DNA from: Metabacillus fastidiosus NBRC 101226
Lineage (GTDB): Bacteria; Bacillota; Bacilli; Bacillales; Bacillaceae
Reading direction: 5' to 3'
Assembly: GCF_001591625.1 (NCBI RefSeq)
Contig: NZ_BCVG01000007.1
Span: 1 to 64,000 of the forward strand
DNA length: 64,000 nucleotides
The notes under the pieces are model-generated. The model did not search any database. It saw nothing but the letters and a program-made list of their open reading frames with translations, and had not been told where the DNA came from. Of this stretch, positions 25,861 to 34,626 are shown one piece after another. Every line of letters starts with the position of its first letter. Position 1 is the stretch's first letter. The position numbers and the translations under genes are program-made.

Positions 25861-26808
25861 TTAAATAGCGGTTATTTCTTCAATTTTCTGTAATGTTTCA
25901 AAATTTAATACAACATTTGAAGCTTGAGCATTTTCTATAATTTGACTAGGTTCAGAAGCACCGACAAGTGTACTTGCTACATTCGGCTGCCTTAAAATCC
26001 ATGCGAGCGCCAGCTGTGCTAATGTAATATCATACTCTTTAGCAATATCATCAAGAAGATCAATTTTCCGATTGAAGATATCATTAATTACTTTTTTCAT
26101 CCAGGAGCTTTCCCCTGATTGATATGCACGGCTTCCCTTTGGAATTTCCCCTCTTCGATATTTTCCTGTAAGTACACCTTGGGCGAGCGGAGACCAGACA
26201 ACTTGTGATACACCTATTCGCTCACACATCGGTAATATTTCTTCTTCAATATCCCTATGGAATAAATTATATTGCGGCTGGTTCACAATAATCCGGTCGA
26301 GTAAATAGCGGTCCGCAATCGTAAATGCCTCTTGTATTTGTGCCGCTGTCCATTCACTCACTCCGACATATAAAATCTTTCCTTGACGAATTAAATCATC
26401 AATCGCTCTTAATGTTTCTTCAAGCGGTGTTTCCACATCATAGCGATGACAATAAAATATATCTACATAATCGAGCTCCATCCTTTTTAAACTTGAATGA
26501 ACTTGGTCCATAATATGCTTCCTTGAAAGACCCCGGTCATTCGGTCCGTCCCCCATTGGCCAAAATGCCTTTGTTGTCATAACATATGATTCTCTTGGAA
26601 AAGCTTTTAATGCTCGTGACATCACAATTTCCGCCTGTCCCCGTTCATAGACATTTGCACTATCAAAGAAATTAATTCCGACTTCATATGCCTGATGGAT
26701 AATATCAGTTGCCTTTTGTTCACAAACTGATTTCCCGAATGTCAGCCAGCTTCCTAAGCTAATCTCACTAACCTTTAACCCCGATCTTCCTAGTCGCCTA
26801 TAGTTCAT
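25861..26808 (-). CDS. Aldo/keto reductase (Kv-beta-like subfamily)
   Basis: NADPH-dependent oxidoreductase with a TIM-barrel fold and 315 residues. The catalytic tetrad is visible: Asp and Tyr in FFDSANVYERG, Lys in TTKAFW, and His in YCHRYD. The C-terminal cofactor motif is STLVGASEPSQIIEN. It resembles the potassium-channel beta-subunit-like AKR group common in Bacillus. The substrate is unknown. It is monocistronic, between convergent kinD and the next membrane-protein gene. Confidence 0.87.
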   Translation of the reverse strand: MNYRRLGRSGLKVSEISLGSWLTFGKSVCEQKATDIIHQAYEVGINFFDSANVYERGQAEIVMSRALKAFPRESYVMTTKAFWPMGDGPNDRGLSRKHIMDQVHSSLKRMELDYVDIFYCHRYDVETPLEETLRAIDDLIRQGKILYVGVSEWTAAQIQEAFTIADRYLLDRIIVNQPQYNLFHRDIEEEILPMCERIGVSQVVWSPLAQGVLTGKYRRGEIPKGSRAYQSGESSWMKKVINDIFNRKIDLLDDIAKEYDITLAQLALAWILRQPNVASTLVGASEPSQIIENAQASNVVLNFETLQKIEEITAI

Positions 26809-26968
26809 TTCATTTCCCCCTTGAAATCTTGTTGAAGTCTTATTTTCTATCTCGAATAACAGGTAAGAAACTTAAATTTCATAGATGGAATATTACTCTA
26901 AACTTATCAAAAATTCCTAAACACGTAAAGGACAAGTGGAAGTTTTCCTTCGACCTGTCCCGACATTT

Positions 26969-27424
26969 TCAAACATCATGATGTCTAGAAGCTCTCGTTG
27001 TTCTAGACTTCTTTTTCCCTTTATTTTTAATTCCTTTTTTATGAAACAGCTTTTTCATAAAAAACATGATTAATTTAACTGCTGCATACATACCAAAAAG
27101 GACGAGAAACCCCCATAACCCTTGAACAGCATCTTGAAACTCCATATGACCACGATTAGTTACCTTCTGCTGAATTTCAATAGCAAAAACGATAACAATC
27201 AATACTGTAAATGTATAAATAAAAGATATAACAGTAATACTCCACCTCGAAACAAGTCGAAAGATTATATGTGTTGCGAAAAAGAAAATTATACCAAATA
27301 TACCCAAAACCCAAAAATGCATCTCTTTATCCGTCATATTTATTCCCAATAAACCGAATGCACTAATAAATAAATCATGGAATTCATTCATAAACTCAAC
27401 GATCATTAAAATAACTTCTTTCAT
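26969..27424 (-). CDS. Membrane protein of unknown function
   Basis: A 151-residue protein with three hydrophobic segments (about residues 30-55, 60-85 and 95-120) and a strongly basic C-terminal tail ([21 protein letters not shown] split over 130-147). The starting ATG at 27424 has a GGGGGA site. I recognise no family with confidence. It lies next to spo0E on the same strand, but the terminator between them suggests separate transcription. Confidence 0.55.
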   Translation of the reverse strand: MKEVILMIVEFMNEFHDLFISAFGLLGINMTDKEMHFWVLGIFGIIFFFATHIIFRLVSRWSITVISFIYTFTVLIVIVFAIEIQQKVTNRGHMEFQDAVQGLWGFLVLFGMYAAVKLIMFFMKKLFHKKGIKNKGKKKSRTTRASRHHDV

Positions 27425-27454
27425 ACGCTCCCCCGGTCTATCTATTTTTTAAAA

Positions 27455-27508
27455 AAATAAGCTCCATTATAATAAAAAGCATTCTTTGCTTTCCATTATA
27501 ATGGAGCC
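27455..27508 (-). terminator. spo0E terminator
   Basis: Minus-strand arms GCTCCATTATAAT and ATTATAATGGAGC enclose a 21-base loop and are followed by TTATTTTTTT. Confidence 0.85.
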
Positions 27509-27543
27509 ATTCAAAAGATCAATTAAAAGATGCTTATTATTTT

Positions 27544-27798
27544 TTAGCCGTTTGCTGAACAGGCATCCCTAGGAGTCAATGATTTTTTATTTGCTATATA
27601 AAAGTCCTGAATAGGATGATTTGATTCGTTTTCTTGAATCGAAAGCCTTTGATAAATATTTAGAAGCTCGTCCAAATCCTGGCTAACCTTTAAGACAGCC
27701 TCACTTGTAAAGCTTTCCTTTTCAGCCGTTTTTATCATTTCTTCTCGTTTGTTATTTATCGACATTAGAAGTTCAGCTCTTAGTAGTTCTTGTTTCAC
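27544..27798 (-). CDS. spo0E: Spo0E-family aspartyl-phosphate phosphatase
   Basis: An 84-residue helical-hairpin protein expected to dephosphorylate Spo0A~P and so delay sporulation. The family signature SQDLDELLNIY lies near residues 39-49, preceded by the first helix (INNKREEMIKTAE). B. subtilis Spo0E has 85 residues and sits between ykvA and kinD, the same arrangement as here, which argues that this is Spo0E itself and not a paralogue such as YnzD or YisI. A C-terminal tail (about residues 60-84) follows the hairpin, as in Spo0E. Confidence 0.8.
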   Translation of the reverse strand: MKQELLRAELLMSINNKREEMIKTAEKESFTSEAVLKVSQDLDELLNIYQRLSIQENESNHPIQDFYIANKKSLTPRDACSANG

Positions 27799-28230
27799 CG
27801 ACCTTCCCTCCCTTTCAAACGATGCTTATTTCGCAATGTACATACGGTCAAATTCCATCCTAGCTTTCAAGAAATTGTGATTGGAACAGATAGACCACTT
27901 TTAAAGGAGAGTGCTTAATGCTAAAAAATACCACTATGTCCTAACTCTATTTTATTCCAGTTATTCACAAAGTGCAATACTTAATTAACGAGCTTAAGCT
28001 TCATCCCTTTTTCTTAAACAATAATGATATACTCGTGCATTATTACAGATTGTACTAAATTTGTAAACAGGTTCGCAAAATTAGACAATATTCTCGGCGT
28101 AAAACATGATAAAATCTTATCATTAATGGCAAATATGTAAATTTTATTCGCCTTAAACTATGTATTTCCTTAATCGAGTTGGTTTAAACTTGTAATAATT
28201 AATATTTTTGTAAATTGGAGATGTTTCTAT
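27799..28230. other. Divergent intergenic region spo0E / ykvA
   Basis: 432 bp of AT-rich sequence between divergent genes. No ORF with a ribosome site, no riboswitch-like structure and no repeat was seen. It must hold promoters for spo0E and ykvA. ykvA is preceded by a weak TTGGAGATG site. Confidence 0.5.
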
Positions 28231-28626
28231 ATGCTGCACCATCTGCTTAAACGATATAAAAACCAAGCAAATCCTTATTTAAATGATAAAAAAGAGACAG
28301 AACAATTGCTTACAAGAGCAACTAAAAAGGCAGTAAAAAACAAATCCTCACTTCTGCAAGTATGGGGTAATTTGCAGCTTTTATTTGAAGCATTAAGATC
28401 ATGGAAATCTGGTGCATATCCGCATTTTCCAAAAGCATCACTTATTATGATAGTTGCAGCAATCATTTATTTTGTTTCTCCTATCGATTTAATTCCAGAT
28501 TTCTTATTAGGACTAGGAATTTTAGACGACGCAGCAATTATTGCTTTCGTCGCAAAACAGCTCACAAAAGATTTGGAAAAATTTGAAAAATGGAAAGATA
28601 AATATGAAGGAAAAGAAGTAACATAA
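28231..28626 (+). CDS. ykvA: YkvA-like DUF1232 membrane protein
   Basis: A 131-residue protein with a basic N-terminal half (RYKNQANPYLNDKKETEQ) and the DUF1232 core at about residues 68-110. The core contains a membrane helix and the signature VSPIDLIPDFLLGLGILDDAAI. The family is widespread and has no firm biochemical role. The position beside spo0E matches B. subtilis. The gene is followed after 65 bp by a secreted deacetylase-like gene on the same strand, possibly co-transcribed. Confidence 0.78.
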   Translation: MLHHLLKRYKNQANPYLNDKKETEQLLTRATKKAVKNKSSLLQVWGNLQLLFEALRSWKSGAYPHFPKASLIMIVAAIIYFVSPIDLIPDFLLGLGILDDAAIIAFVAKQLTKDLEKFEKWKDKYEGKEVT

Positions 28627-28691
28627 CATGTTTCACTTTCTTCTGGGTAAATTAAAAGCATAGGAATAATTACACAGAGGAGCAGATACAG

Positions 28692-29459
28692 ATGATTAAA
28701 AAAATAATTATTTTATTTTTTATGTCTATATTAATCACACCTTCCAACTGTTTTGCTGAAAGTAATAAACATGTTGCAATCGTTATCGATGACTTTGGAA
28801 ATGGGATGAAAGGAACAAATGAAATTCTCTCTTTACCAATTCCTCTAACTGTCGCTGTCATGCCTTTTCTATCAACAACTCAGCGGGACGCAGAGCTCGC
28901 ATACGAAAAAGGACACGAGGTAATTGTTCATTTACCTATGGAGCCGGAAAATGGGAAGAAGAGCTGGCTCGGACCCGGAGCTATTACAGAAGATCTCTCT
29001 GAACAGGAAATAAGAAAACGGGTTAATGAAGCAATTGATGCGGTTCCACATGCTGTTGGTATGAACAATCATATGGGATCAAAAATAACTTCAAATAAAA
29101 GAATTATGCAAATTATTTTAGAAGAATGCCAAAAACGCGGACTTTATTACCTAGATAGCAAAACGAGTAGTAAAAGTGTTGTACCGATGCTTGCAGAACA
29201 ATTAGGCTTGCCTTATTTAGAAAATCAGCTTTTTTTTGATGAACAATATACGACAAGCCATATTATTAAACAGGCTAATTTATTAGTGAAAAAATTGGAA
29301 TCTACACCGCAAATGATAGCAATTGGACATGTTGGTATTGCTGGTGAAAAAACAGCTATAGTATTAAAAGAATATGTACCAATTGTAAAAGAAAAAGCAA
29401 AGCCCGTTACACTTTCTGATTTGCTCATTATAAACAGGAACATAATAGATATTCAATAA
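28692..29459 (+). CDS. Divergent polysaccharide deacetylase family protein
   Basis: A 255-residue protein with a signal peptide (about residues 1-23). The divergent polysaccharide deacetylase (YibQ-type, PF04748) fold shows AIVIDDFGNGMKG near the start, IVHLPMEP, and GMNNHMGSKIT. The Asp-Asp and His residues that would bind metal are present, but enzymatic activity for this family is not established. It is exported or membrane-tethered and likely acts on cell-wall sugars. In B. subtilis the space between ogt and ykvA is occupied by methionine-salvage genes, so this gene is a difference in an otherwise conserved block. Confidence 0.82.
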   Translation: MIKKIIILFFMSILITPSNCFAESNKHVAIVIDDFGNGMKGTNEILSLPIPLTVAVMPFLSTTQRDAELAYEKGHEVIVHLPMEPENGKKSWLGPGAITEDLSEQEIRKRVNEAIDAVPHAVGMNNHMGSKITSNKRIMQIILEECQKRGLYYLDSKTSSKSVVPMLAEQLGLPYLENQLFFDEQYTTSHIIKQANLLVKKLESTPQMIAIGHVGIAGEKTAIVLKEYVPIVKEKAKPVTLSDLLIINRNIIDIQ

Positions 29460-29464
29460 AATAA

Positions 29465-29512
29465 GCGGGACTGTTTAGTATTTAAGTATGATTCTCTAAA
29501 AACAGTCTCGCA
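29465..29512. terminator. Convergent terminator
   Basis: Arms GCGGGACTGTTT and AAACAGTCTCGC with one G-T pair, loop about 23 bases. It serves the deacetylase gene and the small minus-strand gene. Confidence 0.75.
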
Positions 29513-29522
29513 TTTTCCTATT

Positions 29523-29714
29523 TCATCCATTTTTTCTCGAAATAATATTTTGCTTTTGTTCTTCAGTAAGTAAATTTAATTTACTTAATAGTGATGTATA
29601 GAATACTATTTTATTTTGCTTATTACACATCTTTCTCCCTCTTTTCTTTCCCTTACGCAATTTTATTTCCTGTAGTAAATAGTATGTCGTTATTCCATAT
29701 ATTGCGACAAGCAT
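29523..29714 (-). CDS. Small hypothetical protein beside ogt
   Basis: A reading frame of 63 residues with a short hydrophobic start (MLVAIYGITTYYLLQEI), a basic stretch (RKGKKRGRK) and a soluble helical tail. The upstream ATG has only a weak site (AGTAGGT). An internal ATG, 35 residues from the end, has a better GAGGGAGA site and may be the real start (MCNKQNKIVFYTSLLSKLN). I do not recognise it, and it may not be expressed. Confidence 0.35.
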   Translation of the reverse strand: MLVAIYGITTYYLLQEIKLRKGKKRGRKMCNKQNKIVFYTSLLSKLNLLTEEQKQNIISRKNG

Positions 29715-29733
29715 TTACCTACTGAAAAAAAAT

Positions 29734-30237
29734 TTATTCACTATTTTTATATGGAATCTGTTCAATATCTAATAATTTTGCTTTTATATTTATTTGTTTT
29801 CCAGCATAGCCCGTTAGTTTCTCATTTTTCCCAATAACACGGTGGCATGGAATAAAGACTGGCAGCTGATTGGCTTTATTTGCTTGTCCAACAGCACGGA
29901 CAGCTTTTGGATTATCGATCTTTATTGCAATATCTAAATACGTACGAGATTCGCCATATGGGATTTCTGCCAATGCACGCCATACCTTTTCCTGAAAGGC
30001 TGTACCAGCTTGTGAAAAAGGTAAATCAAATATTGAACGCTCGCCTTGGAAATATTGCTGCAGCTGGACAGCTGCTTTTTCTAAAATCAAGCATTGGGAG
30101 CAGGAAACTATTTTATTTTCCTCTTTAAATATATCAAAATCGGATTGTGCTAAAAATAAATGTGTAATATTCTCATTATCAGCAACAATCGTTAATAAAC
30201 CAATTTCTGTATTTATTTGCTTATAATACATTTTCAT
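29734..30237 (-). CDS. ogt: Methylated-DNA--protein-cysteine methyltransferase
   Basis: Suicide repair protein that moves alkyl groups from O6-alkylguanine to its own Cys. It has 167 residues. The acceptor motif IPCHRVIG lies at about residue 131, and the DNA-binding HTH with its Arg finger (NPKAVRAVGQANKAN) just before. An N-terminal ribonuclease-like domain occupies residues 1-80. Its start lies 3 bp after the kinE stop, so the two are probably one transcript. B. subtilis has the same kinE-ogt pair. Confidence 0.94.
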   Translation of the reverse strand: MKMYYKQINTEIGLLTIVADNENITHLFLAQSDFDIFKEENKIVSCSQCLILEKAAVQLQQYFQGERSIFDLPFSQAGTAFQEKVWRALAEIPYGESRTYLDIAIKIDNPKAVRAVGQANKANQLPVFIPCHRVIGKNEKLTGYAGKQINIKAKLLDIEQIPYKNSE

Positions 30238-30240
30238 CCC

Positions 30241-32421
30241 TCATAAATGTTTATTAATCGGTAATATAAGATGGAATATCGTTCCCTCTCCCTCCACACT
30301 TTCCACTTTTATTTTTCCAAAATGCTCTTCAATAATTTTATAGCTAACCATTAACCCTAAACCAGTGCCTCGTTCTTTTGTCGTATAAAAGGGTTCACCA
30401 AGCCTTTTTAATTTATCAGCCGGAATCCCAAACCCTTCATCCGCGATAGAAACGATAATTTCTTCTGAATTCTTTTTCTTTATATCAATCGTAACATTTC
30501 CGCCTTTTGGCATAACTTCAATTGCATTTTTTAAAATATTAATGAATACTTGTTTCAATTGATTTGGTTCACAATAAATAGCCGGCAGATTATTATCATA
30601 ATATAGATCCAGCCGTACATTTAATAAATTTGCCTGGGCATTTAATAAATCAATCGTATTCTTCATTATTTCACATATATCTTTTTGTAAAAATTTAGTT
30701 GCCTGAGGTTTTGCTAAAACGAGAAATTCAGTAATGATGGATTCAATTCTATTTAATTCTGATGTAATAATACCGAAATATGTAGAGAAATCTTCTTTTA
30801 CACTAGCTTCTAAAAGCTGTATAAATCCTTTTAATGAAGTCATCGGATTTCTTATTTCATGAGCAATACCCGCTGCTAATTCTCCAACAACGTGTAAAGT
30901 ATCAGACTTTCTTAATTGTTCCTTTAATTGTTTTCTTTCTGTAATATCCCGAAAAGTTGCTAAATTCATGTTTTCAGTAATATTCCGTTTTAAACAAAAC
31001 TCAATTATCTTTTCTCTTCCTTCGAGTTTAAAGACAAGTTCCCCTGCTGCTTTATCAATCTCCTCAAAATTATCAAGGCTGCTGCTTCCCTTCTCCCTTT
31101 TATGTATAATATCCTCAAATAAATTAGAAGAACTTATTTTGTCATATGGAATATTAAAAATTTCCCCTGCAATTGGATTTGCATCTAATATATTATAATC
31201 ATTATCGAATAAAATAATGGCATGCATGGAAGCATTAAATACTTTTCGGAACTTCTCTTCGCTCTTTCGTAAATCTTGTTCCATCTTCTTCCGGTCACTT
31301 ACATTTCTCAAAATAGCTAAATGATGTCCTTCCACTGCATCAAATTTCGCGGTGAATTCCAGTGATTTATACTCACCGTTTGGCATATAAAAAAGCAGTT
31401 CACTGCGGATTGATCCTTTTTTCCTATATTCCATTTTTACGCGCTCATAGTTTTCATCCTTCTTAGCAATGAAATCTGTAAATTTAGATTCTATCAATTT
31501 TTCCAGCGGAATTTCAAATGTCCGTGAAGCTGAGTTATTAGCTTGAATAATTCTTCCTCTTTTATCCATAATCATAATAGCATCAACAGCATTCTCATAA
31601 ATTTCTCTAAATCTCTCTTCACTTTTATAAAGCTTTCTTTCAATTAATCTCTTATCAGTAACATCTCTCATAATAGCCATATAAAGACCACTGAAAATAT
31701 TTGATGTAATCGTATATTCAAATATTTTTTTTTTCCCGCTTTTTAATACGATTGGTAGTTCTCCATGTACTTTGCTATGCTCATTTAACCGATCCCATAA
31801 AGATAGAAGCTCGGATTTATGTTCTTTTTTTACAAAATCAGCAAGCACTAATTTCTGTAATTCTTCTTCCTGAACTTCAAAGTTCACTAGGAAGGAGCGA
31901 TTTACTTCAATCAAGCGGCCTTTTAAATCAAAAATAACGATACAATCCACTGCTTGATGAAATAAATCTTTCACTGTCCTCTCATTAATCGCATTTTCTC
32001 TTTCTAATTTTTTTGTTTCAGATATATCTCTCATAATAATAAGAAACGATGTGCTAAAATCATTCTTCCGAACAGCATATTCAATAAATTTAAGTTGTCC
32101 ATTGTCAAGCCTTATGAGTAATTCATCTGAGCAGCATTCCTTTTTCTCTTTTATGTGGTTTTCTACCTTTTTTAGACCATCTTCCGGAAATAAAGAAAGA
32201 AATTCTTTTAAACTCCTTGTTTTTAACTTCTCTTCTCTCAATTGAAACATTTTACACGCAGCACTGTTAACTGACATAAAGTTCATTTTTTCATCAAGTA
32301 TCATAATGGCGTCAAGTGTACATTCAAAAATAAGCTGCTGATTTTCTAATTCTCTTAATAATCTTTCATTTTCTAGCCTTAATTGCCTATTTATTTCATT
32401 TTCACTTATTGCTTGTCTCAT
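30241..32421 (-). CDS. kinE: KinE-like soluble PAS histidine kinase
   Basis: Cytoplasmic sensor kinase of 726 residues, near the 738 of B. subtilis KinE. There is no membrane helix. Four PAS domains lie in tandem (about 22-130, 148-255, 268-378 and 385-495), each with the N-x-A or phenylalanine-rich PAS core. They are followed by HisKA with the phosphorylated His in AAGIAHEIRNPMTSLKGF (near residue 520) and HATPase_c with N-box NILKNAIE, DEGFGI and GTGLGL. The H-box resembles those of KinA-KinE, so it likely phosphorylates Spo0F. ogt follows directly. Confidence 0.87.
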   Translation of the reverse strand: MRQAISENEINRQLRLENERLLRELENQQLIFECTLDAIMILDEKMNFMSVNSAACKMFQLREEKLKTRSLKEFLSLFPEDGLKKVENHIKEKKECCSDELLIRLDNGQLKFIEYAVRKNDFSTSFLIIMRDISETKKLERENAINERTVKDLFHQAVDCIVIFDLKGRLIEVNRSFLVNFEVQEEELQKLVLADFVKKEHKSELLSLWDRLNEHSKVHGELPIVLKSGKKKIFEYTITSNIFSGLYMAIMRDVTDKRLIERKLYKSEERFREIYENAVDAIMIMDKRGRIIQANNSASRTFEIPLEKLIESKFTDFIAKKDENYERVKMEYRKKGSIRSELLFYMPNGEYKSLEFTAKFDAVEGHHLAILRNVSDRKKMEQDLRKSEEKFRKVFNASMHAIILFDNDYNILDANPIAGEIFNIPYDKISSSNLFEDIIHKREKGSSSLDNFEEIDKAAGELVFKLEGREKIIEFCLKRNITENMNLATFRDITERKQLKEQLRKSDTLHVVGELAAGIAHEIRNPMTSLKGFIQLLEASVKEDFSTYFGIITSELNRIESIITEFLVLAKPQATKFLQKDICEIMKNTIDLLNAQANLLNVRLDLYYDNNLPAIYCEPNQLKQVFINILKNAIEVMPKGGNVTIDIKKKNSEEIIVSIADEGFGIPADKLKRLGEPFYTTKERGTGLGLMVSYKIIEEHFGKIKVESVEGEGTIFHLILPINKHL

Positions 32422-32546
32422 AAGACACGCCCCCTATGTTACTGAACCTTTTCAGCAAAAAATGATTGACCTTCTCCTTTCACTCTCCTCCATTTTTCCA
32501 AAATTGAATTTCTACTCAAAATATACCAAATGACATTTGTAATTTA

Positions 32547-32574
32547 ATTACAATTAAGTTACAACTTCATTACA
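32547..32574 (-). promoter_or_regulatory. Triple WalR-type half-site array
   Basis: Minus strand: TGTAAT-GAAGT-TGTAAC-TTAAT-TGTAAT. Each pair fits the WalR (YycF) direct-repeat consensus TGTWAH-N5-TGTWAH, giving two overlapping sites with an exact 11-bp period. PhoP boxes also have 11-bp periodicity (TTAACA-like) and are an alternative. It lies between divergent kinE and the radical SAM gene, about 125 bp and 95 bp from their starts. Confidence 0.5.
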
Positions 32575-32666
32575 AAAAGGATAAATCTTCTTTTTCTCTC
32601 CTTTTTATTTTTACTTTAAACTATGGTAAAATAAGAAGTTAATAAAATGAGAAGAAGTGGTGTAAT

Positions 32667-34433
32667 ATGAATATTATTTTATCTACTTTAAATGCAAAAT
32701 ACATTCATACAAGCTTATCTATTCGTTATTTGAAAGCATATGCACAGCCAGAGTATAATGTACAGCTCGCTGAATATACAATTAATGATCCAGCGATGAA
32801 TATCGTCACTGACCTATTTCAAAAAAATCCTGATGTTATTGGGTTTAGCTGTTATATTTGGAATATTGAAGAGACGATCAAAGTAATTAAGATGCTTAAA
32901 AAAATTAACCCATCCTTAATTATCTTGCTGGGCGGACCTGAGGTAACATATGATACGCGAGAATGGATGGAAAAAATCCCTGAAGTTGATTTTATTTTCA
33001 TCGGTGAAGGTGAACAGTCATTTAAGCAGTTTTTAGATGAAATCCATGGGAAGCAGCAATTTGAAAATGTGAGCGGAGTTGCCTATCGGAAAGATGGAAA
33101 GATTGCCTTTAACCCGCAAAGTGGTAAGTTAGACTTAAAATCAATTCCATCCCCCTTTCGTTTCGAAGAAGATTTACCATACTTATCCAAGCGTATCACA
33201 TATATTGAGACAAGTCGAGGATGTCCTTTCAGCTGTCAATTTTGTTTATCTTCTATCGAAGTAGGTGTCCGCTATTTCGATCGTGAAAAAACAAAAGATG
33301 ATATACGCTTCTTAATGAAAAATGGAGCAAAAACGATTAAATTCGTTGACCGGACTTTTAATATTAGCCGCAGCTACGCGATGGAAATGTTCCAGTTCTT
33401 AATTGATGAGCATGTTCCTGGAACTGTTTTTCAGTTTGAAATCACCGGAGATATTATGCGTCCTGAAGTAATCGAGTTTTTAAATAATAATGCTCCAAAA
33501 GGACTGTTCCGTTTCGAAATCGGTGTCCAGTCAACGAATGATGCAACAAACGAGCTAGTAATGAGAAGACAAAACTTCAGTAAACTGAAAAGAACAGTTA
33601 CCATGGTGAAAGAAGGCAATAAAATCGATCAGCATCTGGACTTAATTGCAGGTCTTCCAGAAGAGGATTATAATTCATTCAGAAAGACATTTAATGATGT
33701 ATTTGAAATGCGTCCTGAAGAATTGCAGCTCGGATTCTTAAAAATGCTGCGCGGAACCGGCTTAAGACTTCGCGCGAGTGATCATGATTATGTATATATG
33801 GATCATTCTCCTTATGAAATATTAAAAAATAATGTTCTGCCGTTTGAGGATATCGTGAAAATTAAACAGGTAGAAGATGTTTTAGAGAAATATTGGAATG
33901 ATCACCGTATGGATGAAACAGTAGAATATTTAGTTCAACATGTGTTTCCTTCTCCTTTTGATTTCTTCCAACAATTTGGAACATTCTGGGATGATAGAGG
34001 CTGGAGCAGAATCGGTCATCAGCTGGAGGATTTATATAGACGACTTTATGAATTTTTGGAAGAGTCATATGAAGAGGAGCTTACAATTGCAAGAAGCTTT
34101 ATGAAATATGATTATTTACGCAACCAGAAACATAAACCAAGAAAGCCTTGGTGGTCAGATTTATTATCTAAGGAAGAACGTTCAGCCCTTTACCGTAAGA
34201 TTTTAGAAAAGCCGGAGAGGCTGGGGACAAAGTTTTCTGAAAAGCAATTTACAGAGAAGGACTTATTTAAACATACTGTCATTGAAGTTCTCCCGTTTAA
34301 TATAAAGCATTATGAAGAAACAGGTGAAATTATAAAAGACGATTCTTTACTGCTTGTTCATTATGAACCGAATGAAGGAAAAACAACCGTCTTTACTTCT
34401 CCTATTCGTGAGCTTGAAGTAAAAGTAAGTTAA
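32667..34433 (+). CDS. B12-binding domain radical SAM protein (DUF4080)
   Basis: A 588-residue protein. The N-terminal cobalamin-binding Rossmann domain (about 1-135) has LLGGPEVTYD. The radical SAM core (about 170-400) has the cluster motif RGCPFSCQFC (CX3CX2C, near residue 184), and the C-terminal part is DUF4080-type. Members use SAM and cobalamin for methylations or rearrangements at unactivated carbons. No substrate is known for this Bacillus group. It is monocistronic with a terminator at 34445. Nearby genes give no pathway hint. Confidence 0.85.
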   Translation: MNIILSTLNAKYIHTSLSIRYLKAYAQPEYNVQLAEYTINDPAMNIVTDLFQKNPDVIGFSCYIWNIEETIKVIKMLKKINPSLIILLGGPEVTYDTREWMEKIPEVDFIFIGEGEQSFKQFLDEIHGKQQFENVSGVAYRKDGKIAFNPQSGKLDLKSIPSPFRFEEDLPYLSKRITYIETSRGCPFSCQFCLSSIEVGVRYFDREKTKDDIRFLMKNGAKTIKFVDRTFNISRSYAMEMFQFLIDEHVPGTVFQFEITGDIMRPEVIEFLNNNAPKGLFRFEIGVQSTNDATNELVMRRQNFSKLKRTVTMVKEGNKIDQHLDLIAGLPEEDYNSFRKTFNDVFEMRPEELQLGFLKMLRGTGLRLRASDHDYVYMDHSPYEILKNNVLPFEDIVKIKQVEDVLEKYWNDHRMDETVEYLVQHVFPSPFDFFQQFGTFWDDRGWSRIGHQLEDLYRRLYEFLEESYEEELTIARSFMKYDYLRNQKHKPRKPWWSDLLSKEERSALYRKILEKPERLGTKFSEKQFTEKDLFKHTVIEVLPFNIKHYEETGEIIKDDSLLLVHYEPNEGKTTVFTSPIRELEVKVS

Positions 34434-34444
34434 TTTAATTTATA

Positions 34445-34473
34445 AAAAGTGAGGAAATCCCCTCACTTTTTTT
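34445..34473. terminator. Convergent terminator after the radical SAM gene
   Basis: Arms AAAAGTGAGG and CCTCACTTTT with a tight AAATCC loop and T run. The minus-strand stop codon of the 53-residue gene falls inside it. Confidence 0.85.
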
Positions 34474-34624
34474 CTTTTTTGTCAGTTTTATCAGCTAAAA
34501 GATCATATATCTTAGATGAATTTACGTCACCAAGTTCACTGCCAAATTCCTCTTGTAATAAATCTTTTGAAAAAGGTTTTTTATGGTTTTGCATGTCTTT
34601 ACTATGCATTTTCTTCTTCGTCAT
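34463..34624 (-). CDS. Small hydrophilic protein (53 residues)
   Basis: A charged, soluble protein beginning MTKKKMHSKDMQNHKKPF with a conserved-looking centre SKDLLQEEFGSELGDV and a lysine-rich end. A strong AGGGGAGA site precedes the ATG. The start lies 2 bp after the stop of the 50-residue gene upstream, so the two form an operon. No family was recognised. The disorder-prone composition would fit a spore-packed or regulatory small protein, but this is a guess. Confidence 0.55.
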   Translation of the reverse strand: MTKKKMHSKDMQNHKKPFSKDLLQEEFGSELGDVNSSKIYDLLADKTDKKEKK

Positions 34625-34626
34625 TT

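Noticed and set aside
27820-28230. 0A-box-like TTCGCAAAA and TTAGACAA words upstream of ykvA and spo0E
   Set aside because: The matches to TTTGTCRAA are weak and the region is very AT-rich, so chance matches are expected.
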